This document shows, piece by piece, positions 24,115 through 36,792 of a stretch of DNA of 64,000 nucleotides. This stretch comes from Flammula alnicola (lineage: Eukaryota > Basidiomycota > Agaricomycetes > Agaricales > Strophariaceae): the NCBI GenBank assembly GCA_015499995.1, contig JADNRV010000123.1, positions 96,003 to 160,002 on the forward strand, in the 5' to 3' direction. The stretch's first letter is position 1. Every line of letters begins with the position of its first letter. The position numbers and the translations under genes are program-made. The notes under the pieces were generated by a model. The model was not told where the DNA came from, ran no database searches, and saw nothing but the letters and a program-made list of their open reading frames with translations.

Positions 24115-27100
24115 ATGGCCCCCGCTCCTCCTTTTACTTCCACAAACGGCGCCAATAATGCCCTCTTCCCCGCTCTTTATCTCTATCCACTCAACGACAC
24201 CTGGGCACCAAAACACATCGCCCTCACGAGCCAGCACACAAAGATTGGCCGACAAACGAGCTCAAAAACAGCACCTGGAGAACGGAATGGATTCTTTGAC
24301 TCAAAGGTTCTCAGTAGGCAGCATGCGGAGGTCTGGGAGGAAGGTGGCAAGGTCCGCTTTTTCACGCCTCAAATACGGGAGATACTGACGCTTCCACTCT
24401 AGATTTTTATCAAGGACGTGAAGAGCTCAAACGGTACATTTATCAATGGCGAACGGCTAAGCAGCGAAGGCCACGAGTCAGAGCCATTCGAGCTAAAAAG
24501 CGACGATATTGTCGTGCGTACACTGTCCTGGATCCTTCTCTTTCTACATCTCTAATTTTTTCCCTCTATTTGCAGGAATTCGGTATCGATATCGTAGGCG
24601 AAGACAACAAGACAATCATCCACCATAAAGTCGCCGCTCGTGTCGTGTGCGTCTTCTCGGAACAAGACGCCCAAGTCGCTGCCCGGGCGGAGCAGCACCA
24701 ACAGCAACAGCAGCTCCAGCAACACCAGTTCCTCCAGCAACAGCAGCAGCAGCAGCAAGCGGGCGCATCCACCATCGGCCCCGCCGGGCCTAGTGGCATC
24801 AACGGTGTCGGTGGCGGTCCCGGTGGGATGGCACCCCAGAACTTCCCTTTCGCCGCTCAGCGGAGAGCGCAGATCGCCCAGCAGGGGTTGGGCGGTATGG
24901 GTGGCGTTCGACCGCCCGGGAAGACGGGGCTGAGCTTCGATGTTATCCTGAGCCGACTCCAAGGCGAGGTCCAGAAGAGCCGCGAGACGGGCGCTGAGCT
25001 CAACTCGCTGACGGGCGCGATGGGTGAAATTCATGATACTCTCGGTGGCGCAGTGGTATGTTCTTCTGAGCCGTTTTCTTGTTATATGCATTGATCTTCT
25101 GCCACCCAGCCTGCTAATCTCCCTCCGTTCCCAACACATCTGCCACCGGTGCGACCGCCTCAAGAAGCCCACCCACAAGCGGGTGGATCGAACTCTCCCT
25201 CGCCTGAGCAGCCCTCCGTCAACCCTTCGTCATCGGTGTCAGCAGCTGCCGTCGTAGACCTTCAATCGCAATTAAGAGACACCCAGTCCTCTCTCGCCTC
25301 GCATCTCGACAAGGTGCGGGCACTCGAAGGCGCCCTCGCAGAGCAGGAGACGATAAAGCGCGAAGTGTCTTCCCTGCGGGAGATGATGGAGGAAAGGCGG
25401 CGTGAAATGGAAGCGCAAGCCGCTGCCCACGCCGAGCAGCTACGACACGAGCTCGAGGCGCAACTGCACCCCCCACACCACCACGAGCGACACGAGCACG
25501 AGCACGAGGAGGACGATGCATCCGACCGCGAGATCAGCGATGACGACGACGACGACGACGATGCGCGGAGTGTGTCGACGGTGCTGCCGCATGAGCTCGA
25601 GCGGGTGGATGAGGAGGACGAGGAGCAGCTTGCGGAGGAGGAGCGGAGGGAGTTAGCGCGTGACGAGGAGGAGCGGCATCTGGAGGGAGACAGGGAACTA
25701 AGGGACGAAGAAGATATGGAGAGGATCGACGAGAGCACGCTGCTGAGGGACTTGGGGAAGACGGAGGCCGAGGTCGAGGCGGAGGCGGAGGCAGAGGAGC
25801 AGGAGAGGAGGCGGGCGGAGGATCTAGGCGTGGGCAGACCGCGAACGCCCGAGCCTACGCGGATGGGTCTGCGCGATGCGGACTCGTATCCTGCCCGAGC
25901 GTCACTCCTCGGCAGTGGACCACGGCGGTCGTCCATGACATCTCCATTATCGCATGTATCTTCGTCTGAGCTGCGAGGGACGGACGATGTGTACGAGCAG
26001 GTGCAGAAGTTGTCGAAGCAGGTCAGCACGGTCATGGCATTGACGTCGACATTGGAGGCGCAGCATTCCACGGCGCAGATGACGATTTCAACGTTAGAGA
26101 GCAAGGTCGCGTCGTTGGAGGCCATGTTGAAGGCTGCGGAGGAGGCGTTGGCACAGACGCAGGCTCAGGCTCAGGCTCAAAGGCCGCCGCGTCAGCCTTC
26201 GGCTTCGACGTCTACAGAACCAGAGCAAGTTGCAGTTGATGCTGCTGCGTCGGCGGTGAAGCAGGAAAAGGAGTCGCTGGTGGAGATGATGGCCGAGTGG
26301 AAAAAGTCCGTCGAGGGCCAATGGGGTACCGTGCAGGAAGAATGGACCCAAGAACGCGAACGACTCGGAAAGGCGCGCGAGGAGTGGGAGGCAAAGTCGC
26401 GCCAAGTCGACACAGGGCTCGAGAAGATGGCCACGCTGCAGACGACGCTCGCCAGCCAGCAGCAGCAGATCCAGGTGCAGCTGCAGCAGCATATACAGCA
26501 ACACTCGGCGCTGATACACGGGCTGGGCAATGGGGATGCAATTAAGCCCAATGGCGGGTTGGTGACGCCTCCCAGTCCGAGGTCGCAGTCGAGCGATAGT
26601 GGAAGGTATAGAAGAAGAAGGAGGAGGTCTGGGGCCGGGTCGAGGGCCCGGGCGGCGTCGAGAGGGAGCAGTGGGTCGAGGGAGGAGGGCGAAGGCGATG
26701 ACGTGGACACGGACGCTACACTCGCGTCGTCTACGGAGGACGACGTCTCGAAGCACGGCATCGCGCGTGCGCTGGGCTTCGTAGCTGCTACCGCCGCAGC
26801 CTCCGTCGGCGGGGTGCATCAAGCCCAAGTCGCCGCCCGCACACTGGCCACGCCCGAGCCGTCGGTGTACAAGCTCTCCGCGTCCGTGGACTCACTTGAT
26901 ATTTCTACGGCAGGATCACCGCAAGGCAAAGGCCTCATTACGGCCCCTGCGACACGCGCGAATTCCCAAGATGTGGCAAGTCTCCTCGTTTCTCTGCTTG
27001 GCTTGATATGGGCATTGTCGCTGATGCTTTTCTCTGCAATTTTGTCTCTCTTGGGAAATCAGGATTCTATCGCTGGAGATGCCTCTTCGTCGTCGTCGTC

Positions 27101-27221
27101 TGCGGGCGGGTCTAAACAGATAGGCCCGCCGCGACCGACGATCAACGTGCAGACGGCGATTGGGGTGGTACTATTGAGCGTCGCTGCAGCTGCGGTGATC
27201 TGGAAAGTCAAGCCAGAATAG
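24115..27221 (+). CDS. FHA-domain, coiled-coil, tail-anchored protein (SLMAP / Far9-Far10 / PRO45-like)
   Basis: The predicted role is a membrane-anchored FHA subunit of the STRIPAK phosphatase complex (cell fusion, development, cell-cycle arrest). Four exons (24115-24351, 24403-24513, 24576-25055, 25110-27221) give 979 aa. The FHA domain covers ~residues 25-125: [43 protein letters not shown], with the phosphopeptide-binding Arg, Ser-x-x-His and SSNGT intact. A Gln-rich tract and a Gly/Pro linker follow. Long acidic Glu/Arg coiled coils span ~350-780. A C-terminal membrane anchor ([19 protein letters not shown]) ends three residues before the stop. The segment 26973-27060 ([17 protein letters not shown]) reads in frame as another hydrophobic helix but has GT and AG at its ends and may be an 87-90 bp intron. 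The family is inferred from architecture. Confidence 0.88.
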
Positions 27222-30200
27222 AGGATGACCTCAATTCGCATGGTCTCGTCTCGTTTCACATCAACCTACTTCTCCGACTCTCTCGTTTTGGTAGCCTCGT
27301 TAATTTTTTTTGGCATCTTGCGGACTCACGCCTGGAAGAAAACCCTCAAAAACGGGACGAACGCTTCGTCTTTTATCACATCGATTCGTCATTGTTACCC
27401 ATCATCCACCCGACTCACGACCCCCCAACCAACGCAACAACCAACGTGCGGCATAAACACACATACGTGCTATTGTTAAACCCCACCATCGTTCTAGCTC
27501 ATTTCCCAGTTTCTTTTATTACCCTCAGCCCCACGCCGCGCAGGCCATCTCTCGCACGTTCGTATACGTTAACGTAATCTCTCTTTTGTCTTGGTCCTTT
27601 CTAAAGTATCTCTTCTTTATCCACCTTTTCTTGCGTTCTCTTTTCTGCCGTCTCCTTTCCCGGTTCACATTGCTGTCCTTTTGATGGTGGACTTGGATGG
27701 ACGTGGTATTAATTAACGCTGTTCCTTATTCGATCTTGCTGCTATTCGAAAACGTCTTGTCCGTTTCTTAATCCTTACTTTTTTTCGCTATGTTTTCTCT
27801 AGGTTTCCTCCTCGTATTTAATAATGAACCCCTCATGACCATTTACCCGACTTCAAGATTGTGAGTTTGTTCGACGAAGATTATAGAATTTACAACAAGT
27901 TACTTTGGTATCCCAATCGATATCTTCGTAAGTGCACCCGTGCTCTTGCCCTTTCGCTGATCTCTTTTTTACGGTTGATATTCCTGGGCATCCAGCTGTC
28001 AAGTGAGTCATCGAATCGGATGTCGATATGTGAAGCACCTGCTGAGGGAAATCAGAATAAGGAAATAGCGACTGCCATGTCAGATATTCAATGATATTCG
28101 AAAGGTCCAGGCCCTTCTACGTCATCGGTATCGTGACTCCCGACATTTAATTTTTCATCCCAATGCTAACTTCTTTTGTGTGTTTTTCCGCCAGAAAAGA
28201 CGACAAAAACGTCATATCTGCCATCAGTGCCAGTACGACAGAGCGTCTAGCCTCTCGCTGTCCAGCAAATACCTGTTCGTAGATCTGATTAGATCTTTAC
28301 CTGCGAGGGAACTTCAGCAGATTGCATCTGTCGAAAGCGCAGCGCTGAAGTTCCAGTTTTTGAGCAAAAAAAGAAAGCCTTGATGACTCGAGAGCGTCTC
28401 GGCCGTCTATAATTATTGATTGGAAGGCAAGAGTTATACGTCACATCTGGAATGAGTCGACGAACGACAATCGGTGTTCGTCTTCTTGGAACAAGTTCGA
28501 CCTTCCAGATAACAATTTATTGGCCTGGAGATAGCTCCTCCCAACTTGGAGGTTCGCAGTCGTCAGAGGAGGCCTAAAATGCAGATCAGCCGGTCCCGGG
28601 AAATTCGACAACAACATTGATACGGTGCAAAAATTGAATGACGGCATCCCACAGTAATTATGGTCTTCGAGAAAGAGGAATGCTAACGACTCTGAGCTCC
28701 GGAGCAGGTTTTTGACAATAAACGTCGATGGGTTTATTTGGCCTAAATGCCCGTCATAGCGCAGATCCGGTTTTTGCGCCACCGCCATCGTCCAAGGTGT
28801 GTAAGGTCCGTGGATCTTGTCATTCGAGGAGTCATTTCTTTGCGTATTGACGAGTAGAATGTGATAAACGTGCCGCGGGTGGGCACAAGAACGACAGCTG
28901 GAAACCTTGTGCATTCCAGTCGAATCCATAACACCATTCTAGCTGCAGGCGTCCCCTCCCCATGGCCGGAGTACTCGGCAAGAATTCATGTGTCGCGCTT
29001 GCTGTTCAGGATTCCACCCTTCGAAGAAATTGTAGAAAGGAGGTTTTGGTGTCACTTGACGAGTAACATAAGTAGCACATGACGAGTAAGGAGCATTCTA
29101 GACGAGCAACGCCATGTTCCGAGAATTGGATGCGGGAAACCACCATATGTATGCATTCCGACTATTCCGTAGGGGTTAGAATTCCCTAGAGCCGAATGAG
29201 AGAAAAGGCGGCGCCATATAGCAGTGTCAGGTTTAACTTTTCCGGTGGCGTCGTGGAGGGCATTTATGTTATTCAACATGATCCGCTGGTGTTATCTGGG
29301 TACGAGCACGGATATGTATGACGACGGAGAGTTTGAGCCAAAACGCCGAGTTCAAGGAGGATGGTAGAGCTTTTCACCGAGAGCGCACGGCTGGGGGTGT
29401 TGAAAGGTAAAGAGGGACCTGGAAGTGGGGTGCAACAAAATGGAATCAAAGTGGAAGTAATTTTTTTTCGTTCCGCGAGGCCGGAGAATGGCGAGTTTCA
29501 CTTGTCACTCCGCTTTTCCGACCTATGGCGACATGCGAAACTACCCCAAGTCATCGTCATCTGGGAGGTGCACATATGGGTTCTTTTAGACGACATATAT
29601 AATAAGACGTAAAGTTGGATGGATTCACGACGCTACATAGAATAGATACACGGGTATAGATGCACATAAACACAGCAGACGTCGAGACAAGGAGTAGATT
29701 GATATTTCGCCATAATGGTGTCATGGCACTCACCGTACACGTACACGAACAGGAATGCCAGATAGTGGGAAGACAGGATTATGGGTGGGCCCCTAAGACA
29801 ATTGCTGCGCCGCGGTTATAGCCTCAAACTAAAATTCCCCAGCCGAGGCAGAGAGAGCCTCCGACGCTCATGGGTCTGTAATGTCGTCGTTTGCGACGCG
29901 TTACATGTGATCTTCGATTGTGGCATGGTTTGAAATTGATCGTGCAGTTGGGCAGACCTTGTGACCTAGAGGTACGTAGAATGATGTGTAGGCGTTCCTG
30001 ACGTATGTGCCCCAAGCGATGGCGAATCTCGTTGCAATTGAAATGGCTTGTGACAAGTGGACCCAAGTATGTACGGAATCATGTATGGAAGGGGACCTCG
30101 AAATGTTCGAGACAGGTCAAGCCAAGACGTGCCGATCGGGAGGTGACGGCTGGGTGAATGTTTCTAGGAAGGACGAATGGGAGTTTGAGAACGAAAGACA

Positions 30201-30730
30201 CGTTCAGAGACATACATAGGTCGGCGGATGGAGCGAGTGCGCGGGGAAGAAAGGATCCTCCAACGTGCGTCATTCGCGAACCCCAGGGAAAGAAACTTCT
30301 GGACTGGCCATATGTCGAAAGGGTACCCCTGCCTGGAACCCGAGTAGGCCCCCCAAAAAGGAGTGGATGAACATGACATGGCAACGCACCCTCGAATGGA
30401 ACAGATCCGAGCCGGCCACAGCGAGAATACACCTGTCGCAGCAGGGAATACAGTGGGACACGAGGGAAAGATTGGCGCGTAAAGAGACTAAAAGAAGACG
30501 ATGCAAAAAATGAGCCATTGATCACGATGGATGGCGCCTGTAGCCGTAACAAACCCTTGGTGAGAGAATAGCGGTGATTAAAAACAAGAGACGAATGGGA
30601 GAAACATAGCCGGCCGCACATGCATCAAAAAGGATTTTACCAGCTGCGATCCCATCCACCCTCTTCTGCTTCCACTCCGCCGCGCCAAGGATCCACACAT
30701 ACTCTTTCCTCTATCCCTTCCACATTGACC
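27222..30730. other. Intergenic, no supportable gene
   Basis: About 3.5 kb with only short frames. A plus frame at 28180-28383 contains KRHICHQCQ and a minus frame at 28441-28929 is 162 codons long, but neither shows a family signature or splice context. The pyrimidine-rich stretch 27240-27800 is the 3' flank of the FHA gene. Confidence 0.4.
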
Positions 30731-30899
30731 ATGACAGACATCCTGACTGAACGACACACCTCGCCGTCGCCTACACGGCGGACACTGGGCGATAAAATTT
30801 CGGCCCTCGGCGCCAAGCTAAGCCGGACGCTGAGCCACGCTGACTCGAACGAGCATGAGGAGGACAGGGACTCGGTGTCGCCGATACTGCACAGGGCGG
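30731..30899 (+). CDS. Short open exon upstream of the DUF3602 gene
   Basis: MTDILTERHTSPSPTRRTLG starts after a CT-rich leader and continues for ~56 codons with Ser/Arg-rich, low-complexity character. It ends at a good donor (GGGCG/GTGAGT). It may be a separate small gene or an alternative first exon of the gene at 31268, which has its own promoter-like leader. I cannot decide between them. Confidence 0.3.
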
Positions 30900-31267
30900 G
30901 TGAGTGTCCTTTTGTACGCTTGGGAGGAGATGGTGGTGGTTATGGTTCAAGAATGGGTGTTTGGGCGATAAGAGATAAGAAAGTTTGGCCCCGCGTTGTT
31001 GCTATCTCCAACAGCCTATCTATCTTATCTCGCACGGATTGGTGCCCTGATTTTCCCACCAACGAGTCCGTTTCGTTCATTATCTCGGGCGGCCTGGATC
31101 GTGGCGGCCTTGACAAGGAGGCTGTGGGGACGGATGGGTGCGGCGCTGTCTGTGCCTGCACTTGTGACCCGTCCGTCTCATTTCTCGGATCTGACCATAT
31201 CCCTATTTAACCCTCCGCCCTCCTCCATATCTCTCTTCTTCATACTTCTTTCTTACCTTCTCTCACA

Positions 31268-32155
31268 ATGACAGAAACCGAACGCTCTACTTCCCGCGGC
31301 CGCGAAGCTTTCGTATGTTTTCCTCATTTTCCCCCTTTCCAGCAGTACCTGATCTTATCTTCGTTTTTCTCCAGCAATCAACAGGACGAGGAGGACTGGG
31401 TAACATTCGCCAGACCTCCGCCTCCCGCGATGCCAGGCCAGACTCTGGTCCTGACGATTTCTCTGTCACCCGAGGCAGAGAACCCGTTCCCAGCCAACAC
31501 CAGGTGCGTTGCTCGCCCACCAATCTCGCCCGATCCTCCTGATCGCTTATCTATCTTCAGGTATACTCTACCGGCCGCGGTGGCGCAGGCAACCTCCGTT
31601 CTCCATCCCGCGACACCAGCAAGGCTCGTCCCGACTCAAATGAACAAGAAGTCATCAGGGAATACGTAGTCGCCCACGAAAATGCACCTGTCAGTATTCA
31701 CATCACCCCCTCCCCTTGTCGTCGTCATTGACAATCATCTGCAGTTTTCCAGCGGACGCGGTGGAGTCGGCAACATCAACCGTTCGCGCTCGCGTGATCC
31801 CAGCGGCTCACTCTCGTCTGTCGTTCACTCCACCGGACGCGGAGGCGCTGGCAACATCGTCTCAGGCGACGGTGCGGCTTCCGCTTACATCGATGAGGAA
31901 GAGCGCAGAAAGCATAGCACCAGCCATGACGGAATGTGCGTACTCTCCAATGTGTCCTGTGTCACAGGCCTGACCATAACACCTTCCTCTAGTCACTCCA
32001 CTGGCCGTGGCGGAACGGCCAACCTCACCCACACCGGAGAGCCCGCCATTGAACACCATTCGCATGACCATAAAGAACCAGAGTTCGAGTCGACCGGCCG
32101 GGGTGGTGTAGGCAACATCGTCCGCGAACGGTCCGCTTCCCGCACACGCGCTTAG
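31268..32155 (+). CDS. DUF3602 / Par32-like protein with six GRGG(x)GN motifs
   Basis: Small intrinsically disordered protein. The yeast relative Par32 is a TOR-pathway-responsive phosphoprotein that inhibits ammonium transporters (family knowledge; function here is inferred). Five exons (31268-31312, 31375-31503, 31561-31689, 31745-31935, 31993-32155) encode 218 aa. The signature recurs six times: STGRGGLGNI, STGRGGAGNL, SSGRGGVGNI, STGRGGAGNI, STGRGGTANL, STGRGGVGNI. Introns tend to fall just before a motif, so the gene seems built from repeated motif-exons. The TATTTAA at ~31201 and a CT-rich leader precede the ATG. No frame breaks. Confidence 0.88.
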
Positions 32156-33236
32156 ACCACCCTTCCTTCCTCCCTTATCCCGAATCGAAGTCGAAAAAAT
32201 AGGTTTATCATAAACACAAATTGTACTACCTCCAGGCCGTGTTTTTCTTTGCTTTTTTTCTTTATTCTTGTTCCGTTATGCACAATCTACCACTACCAAT
32301 GCCATCCATCGTCGGCACCCAACAATCCGCGTGCCTTTCATCAGCTGATTGCGCATCGCTCTTCTCTTACTCCAACCCACTCCTCGTATATTACCTATCA
32401 CCTACTGTCCCGCCCTGCTTCCTCTTCCTGCTCGACTTACCCATATCTTTGATGCACGTTTATAATGGATTGCCTCTGACTTATTTTTGAATTTTTCTCG
32501 TGTAGGAAGCTATGTAAGGATGGATATTTGGCAATCAATGTATCTTATTTCTTTCTTTGTATGTCTGGTGCTGTTGAGCAATGAATTGGATCTTGCGAAC
32601 GCCGTAGTCTTCGAGGGTCTAGATGTTGGTAGGGATTACTAATACCGTAACGTCTCGGCACGTGTTCTCGGATAGACATTACATGATGACTTTGGTCGCG
32701 TGCACAAATGGATGGGCCTAGGCCCCGACAGTGCTTCCGAAATGGTTCAACTTCAACATGTTGCGCATCGCTACAACGTCGGCCACATATGTCTTCCACC
32801 CACTCAAGACGAAGAATTATTCTATTTTCAAAAGCTTTACGAACAAAAGCGGCCATGGCAACTGGAGCAGCGCCTTCACTACTCCGTGACCCGTCTCTCC
32901 CAAGTCTCTCTTACGTTCTTTTGTTTCGGTCAAGTTTGGGTTGCGATTGTGGGTTATAACTTATTGTGAGTGTGCAAATATCCTATTCTTCCTCCTTTAA
33001 GCTCGTTAACGACGTGAATATGTATGTTGAATAGAGCCATTTTGTATTTAATACGCCAATTAATCGCCTTTTTGACCTTCGTCGTGCCTTCAAATCTCGC
33101 GTCATTTTGCTCTTCTGTGAGCTTCACGCAACGTACTTAACTGTTGGTGGTAAGTGTACCCTGCGAAGAAATAATTTCAATCTGCTCCACGGCACGTCTC
33201 GCAACGCTGATAAGTAATACGTTCAAATTAGTTTTA
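32156..33236. other. Intergenic, no supportable gene
   Basis: 3' flank of the DUF3602 gene and 5' flank of the RBR gene. Frames such as 32545-32856 (-) and 32700-32969 (+) overlap each other and show no motif. Confidence 0.5.
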
Positions 33237-36200
33237 ATGGACGCGACCACCAAGCTCGACGACTCAGAACCCCCACCTAACCCACGTTCAAATATGGAAG
33301 ACCCTTCCAGCGGGCATCCTGCTCGTGAAGAATCCGCGAATCCTGCTATACTGAGACTCAATTCACCTCGGAGTGCGTTCCAAACCAACCGTGACGGTCG
33401 TTCGGGGCTGTTGAACATCCTCGCCGATGCGGACACGTCCGTTGCATCTGGCTCCGCAGGCAAGAGTGGATTAGTATCCAGCCCTTCAAAGAAAAGAAAG
33501 GCACGCGGAGCATTGCCCGAAGGAGATCCTAACGATATGGCTGGCCCTTCGTTTTGGGACGTCCACGGACTCGATGATAACGCAACGCTCGTTGACGCCG
33601 TCAACAACGCTGTACACTTTATGAATGAAGGAGATGGCGGTGACGAGAAATTGCACCAGCTAATGCAGCAGGATGATCTTGGACTTAGAGTGCGACCAAA
33701 GAAGAGATTGAAGGTCGAGGTTGACTATGCGAGCATGCTTAGGATGTTCACAGGTACTCGGGGTATCATGAGCTTGCTTTGGTACGTCATTTTCAATCTG
33801 CTCAGTATTTCAATTTACTCCTTGTCAAATGAGAAGCTCACAAGTAATTCTTCGCATAGATCTACCTCCAACACGACTTTCCCCTGATCCCCAAAGACTA
33901 TCTGTTCAGATTTTTCGAGCGGCACCGCCGGTTCTACGCCCCAACCCACCTTGCACTCGCCAGAGAGGAGAGATCCACTGATGGAAAATCTAAGGCGTAT
34001 CATCTCCAGTTGTTTGCGTACAATCCTGCTCAGGATCAGGAGAGGCTCAGGGTGCTCGTCGATGGCTCATTCAGAGAAGAAAGAGAGTGGTTGGAGAAGC
34101 GGCTGAATTTGCCGCCCATCATGGGTTTGTCCGAGGCCAGGGGAGAAGGAAAGAAGAAGGAGAAGGCGTATGCGTCGAGTGGGCGAGGTCAGCAAGAAGG
34201 GAAACAGGAGGACCGGTGGGCTGACTATATCATGCGGATGAGGGAGGAGAAGGAAAAAGTGGATTATGCGAGTAAAATCAGGATGTTTACCGGAACTCAG
34301 GCATATCATGAGTTGGCGTTGGTGAGTCTTTTTCAATTTCTCTTTTCATTCCCCCCAATCCTTTCCTCGTTACCTGTGGCCAATTTTGAAGACTATCATT
34401 CTCCTGCACGTTCATAGAGATATGCGATCCTTCTGAAATCATTCTTCATATTTTTCACTCCCCTCGTTCTCCAACACGGACTACGACCCTAACTAAGACC
34501 TCCTTTTGTCTCGCAGATCCACCTCCAAGCAGACTTTCCACACATTCCCGAATCCTATCTCAGGGAATCCTTACAGCTAAACCGCCGCTTATATGTCCCT
34601 ACGCATTTGTCGCTCGCCGTCTCTGAGGCAGAGTACCCCACAGATCGACGTGGGCGCACAAAACGCCCATATACCCCCAGCGCTGTGCCATACGACCCCA
34701 CTACACACCGTGAGAGGCTTAACACGCTAGCTGATCAAGCGTTCAGCGAGGAAAGGGCGTGGTTGTCGAAGACCCTAGAGTGTCAGTGTTGTTTTTCTGA
34801 ATACCCTCAAGTAAGTAGTGCTCCACTTATCCAGAGACTGCGCAGCTAATCTTATCGTTCTCCTTGCTCAAACCTAGTCGAAACTCGCGCCCTGCCCATT
34901 CAACCATCTCTTCTGCTCGGACTGCATCTCTCGATACGCATCAACCAAGCTCGGGGAAGACAATGCCTCCTTGGAATGCATGCATTCGTCCGGGTGCGCA
35001 GAGCCCTATGATCCTTCGGTTTTGCCGCGCGTGCTCCCACGTAAGCTCCTGGAGCAGTATGAGCGAGTGCAGCAGCGTTTGGAAATTGAGCAGGCTGGTA
35101 TCGAGGGGCTGGAAGAATGTCCTTTTTGCGAGTTCAAGTGCGTGATGGAGGTCTCGAAGGAAGAAGATAGCCTATTTTGGTGTGCGAATGAGGAAGGGGG
35201 ATGTGGGTTACTTAGTTGCAGGCTGTGTAAGAAGAAGGCAAGTCCTTCCTGCTCTAGGAGATGATGAGAATTCCGTTGATTCTTATTCGTCCTGCTGTTG
35301 CTCGTTGTTCAGGATCACCGCCCAAAGAGCTGTATGGGTGCGTTGCTCTGTTTTTTTCTTACGCGGCGGTTAATGTCATTTTTCAGAGGCCGAACATGAC
35401 GACTTGCTGCTTAATGGACGCCACGCTATCGAAGAAGCTATGAGTATGTTATAATTTTCCTTCTTGGCCCATTTATTACTGTATCTCACTGTAAAATAAT
35501 GATGTAGCTCGGGCCCTGATGCGCAACTGTCCTAAATGTAGTAAAGGTGCGTCGGTATATGATATTCTTTATGAGCAAGCTCAATTTGAACCATGAATCG
35601 GCCATAGCTTTCATCAAAGAATCTGGCGTGGGTCTCCATTTTGCTGACGGCAATAGTGCTAGAATCCGTTACTCATGGTAATCCGCAGTGCAACAAGATG
35701 ACGTGTCCAAAATGTGGCACCCAGTCACGCTATGTGTGTCGTCAAGTCGTCAAAAATAATTATGACCATTTTGATCAGATGGTAAGTCCACACATTCTTG
35801 TCGCAACCTTTGTATATCATGACACCAGAGGCCGCTCTCTTTTTACTCGTATCCAATTATTTAAGGTAGATCATATACTAAAATTGTCTTTGCTATAGAC
35901 GGCAAGTAGACAAAAGTGTCTGTTGTTCGACAAAGTAGAGGAACGACATGCAGCTGAGGTTTGTGAGGTTTTCACCTCCCTGATTCATCGTTGACACTGT
36001 AAAAGGTCAGGGAAGCTGAAGAAAAGCCATAGAAGCGTTTAAACTTGCCCATCCAAACATCGAGGAGTGGGATATTCGAGTGGTAGGTATCCCCGGCACC
36101 GTGATTCCGGCGCAACGGCCACATGAAGATGCCCCTAATCGACTTCTGCAGCGCGCCCAACAGTGGGTATACCGTGCCGCGGCCGCGGCAACAGCTCTCT

Positions 36201-36528
36201 TCCCTACTCCGGCGCCGGTCGACAGACAAGGGGAGTTTGCAATGGCTGATGAACGTGCTGTCATGCGACGACGCCCAGTGCGAGGGAAAACAATCCCGCC
36301 ATAAATCAAGATGGAGCGGTGGGTGGAATGGATCCGCAAGACGACGAAGAGATGGAGGAACGCGAGATGATGTACCAAGATGCGCTTAGACGGCATGCGA
36401 GGCGGGTTCCAAGGCGCGCAAGGAGGGAGGCGCCTGATCTTGCTGCTGGCGCAGCTCCTGATCCCGTAGTCGCAATGCAAATAATCGGGGCAGATAATCC
36501 GAGAGAAGCCCGCTTTAAAGAGACCTAA
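33237..36528 (+). pseudogene. RBR (RING-IBR-RING) E3 ubiquitin ligase, RNF216/TRIAD3-like, with frame breaks
   Basis: RBR ligases transfer ubiquitin via a RING2 cysteine. Exons: 33237-~33784, 33860-34321, 34517-34810, 34878-35237, 35313-35337, 35387-35444, 35510-35546, 35609-35628, 35690-35781, 35899-35958, 36006-36528. RING1 reads CQCCFSEYP ... HLFCSDCISRYA ... LECMHSSGC; the IBR has CPFCEFKC, FWCANEEGGCG, CRLCKKKDH; RING2 has NCPKCSKAFIKESG then CNKMTCPKCGTQ and YVCRQ, so the catalytic Cys region is present. An ~130-aa N-terminal module is duplicated (exon 2 and exon 3 align). The intron after 35237 is GC-AG. Single-base breaks near 33763, 36024 and 36302 interrupt an otherwise well-preserved frame. 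These could be real decay or uncorrected sequencing indels; if errors, this is an intact gene. Confidence 0.82.
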
Positions 36529-36661
36529 TGCGGTTGCTCAGCGAGGCTGCATTTCCGAGTCGGACCTGCACCCTCGGATTCTTCCTCTCCAGTTATATAG
36601 GTGCATCTGTGGACATCATTTGATTAGAATCTTAGATTAGATTGTGCTGCACCTCTGTGTT

Positions 36662-36674
36662 GGGTTAGGGTTAG
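36662..36674 (+). repeat. Interstitial telomere-like repeat
   Basis: GGGTTAGGGTTAG, two telomere units in the same orientation as the chromosome end, sitting between the RBR gene and the decayed SDR copy. It may mark an ancient chromosome end or a junction. Confidence 0.5.
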
Positions 36675-36792
36675 CATACGCGTCCCTGTTATCTCGCCTT
36701 CAACATTCTTCTATTCATGTCTATTGCTGAGGTATCAAAGGGTGGTTGAGCAACAACCTCCACTTCTCGCATTCTTGAACAACAACACGCAT

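Noticed and set aside
25262..26828. Long minus-strand frames (Ser/Arg/Leu-rich) opposite the FHA gene
   Set aside because: They are shadows of Glu/Asp-rich coiled-coil coding sequence on the plus strand and have no motifs.
28180..28383. Zinc-finger gene based on KRHICHQCQ
   Set aside because: Only one CxxC pair is present, and there are no neighbouring exons or conserved partner cysteines.
30079..30621. 180-codon minus-strand frame as a gene
   Set aside because: It overlaps several other open frames on both strands in a GC-balanced stretch, with no signal, domain or splice support.
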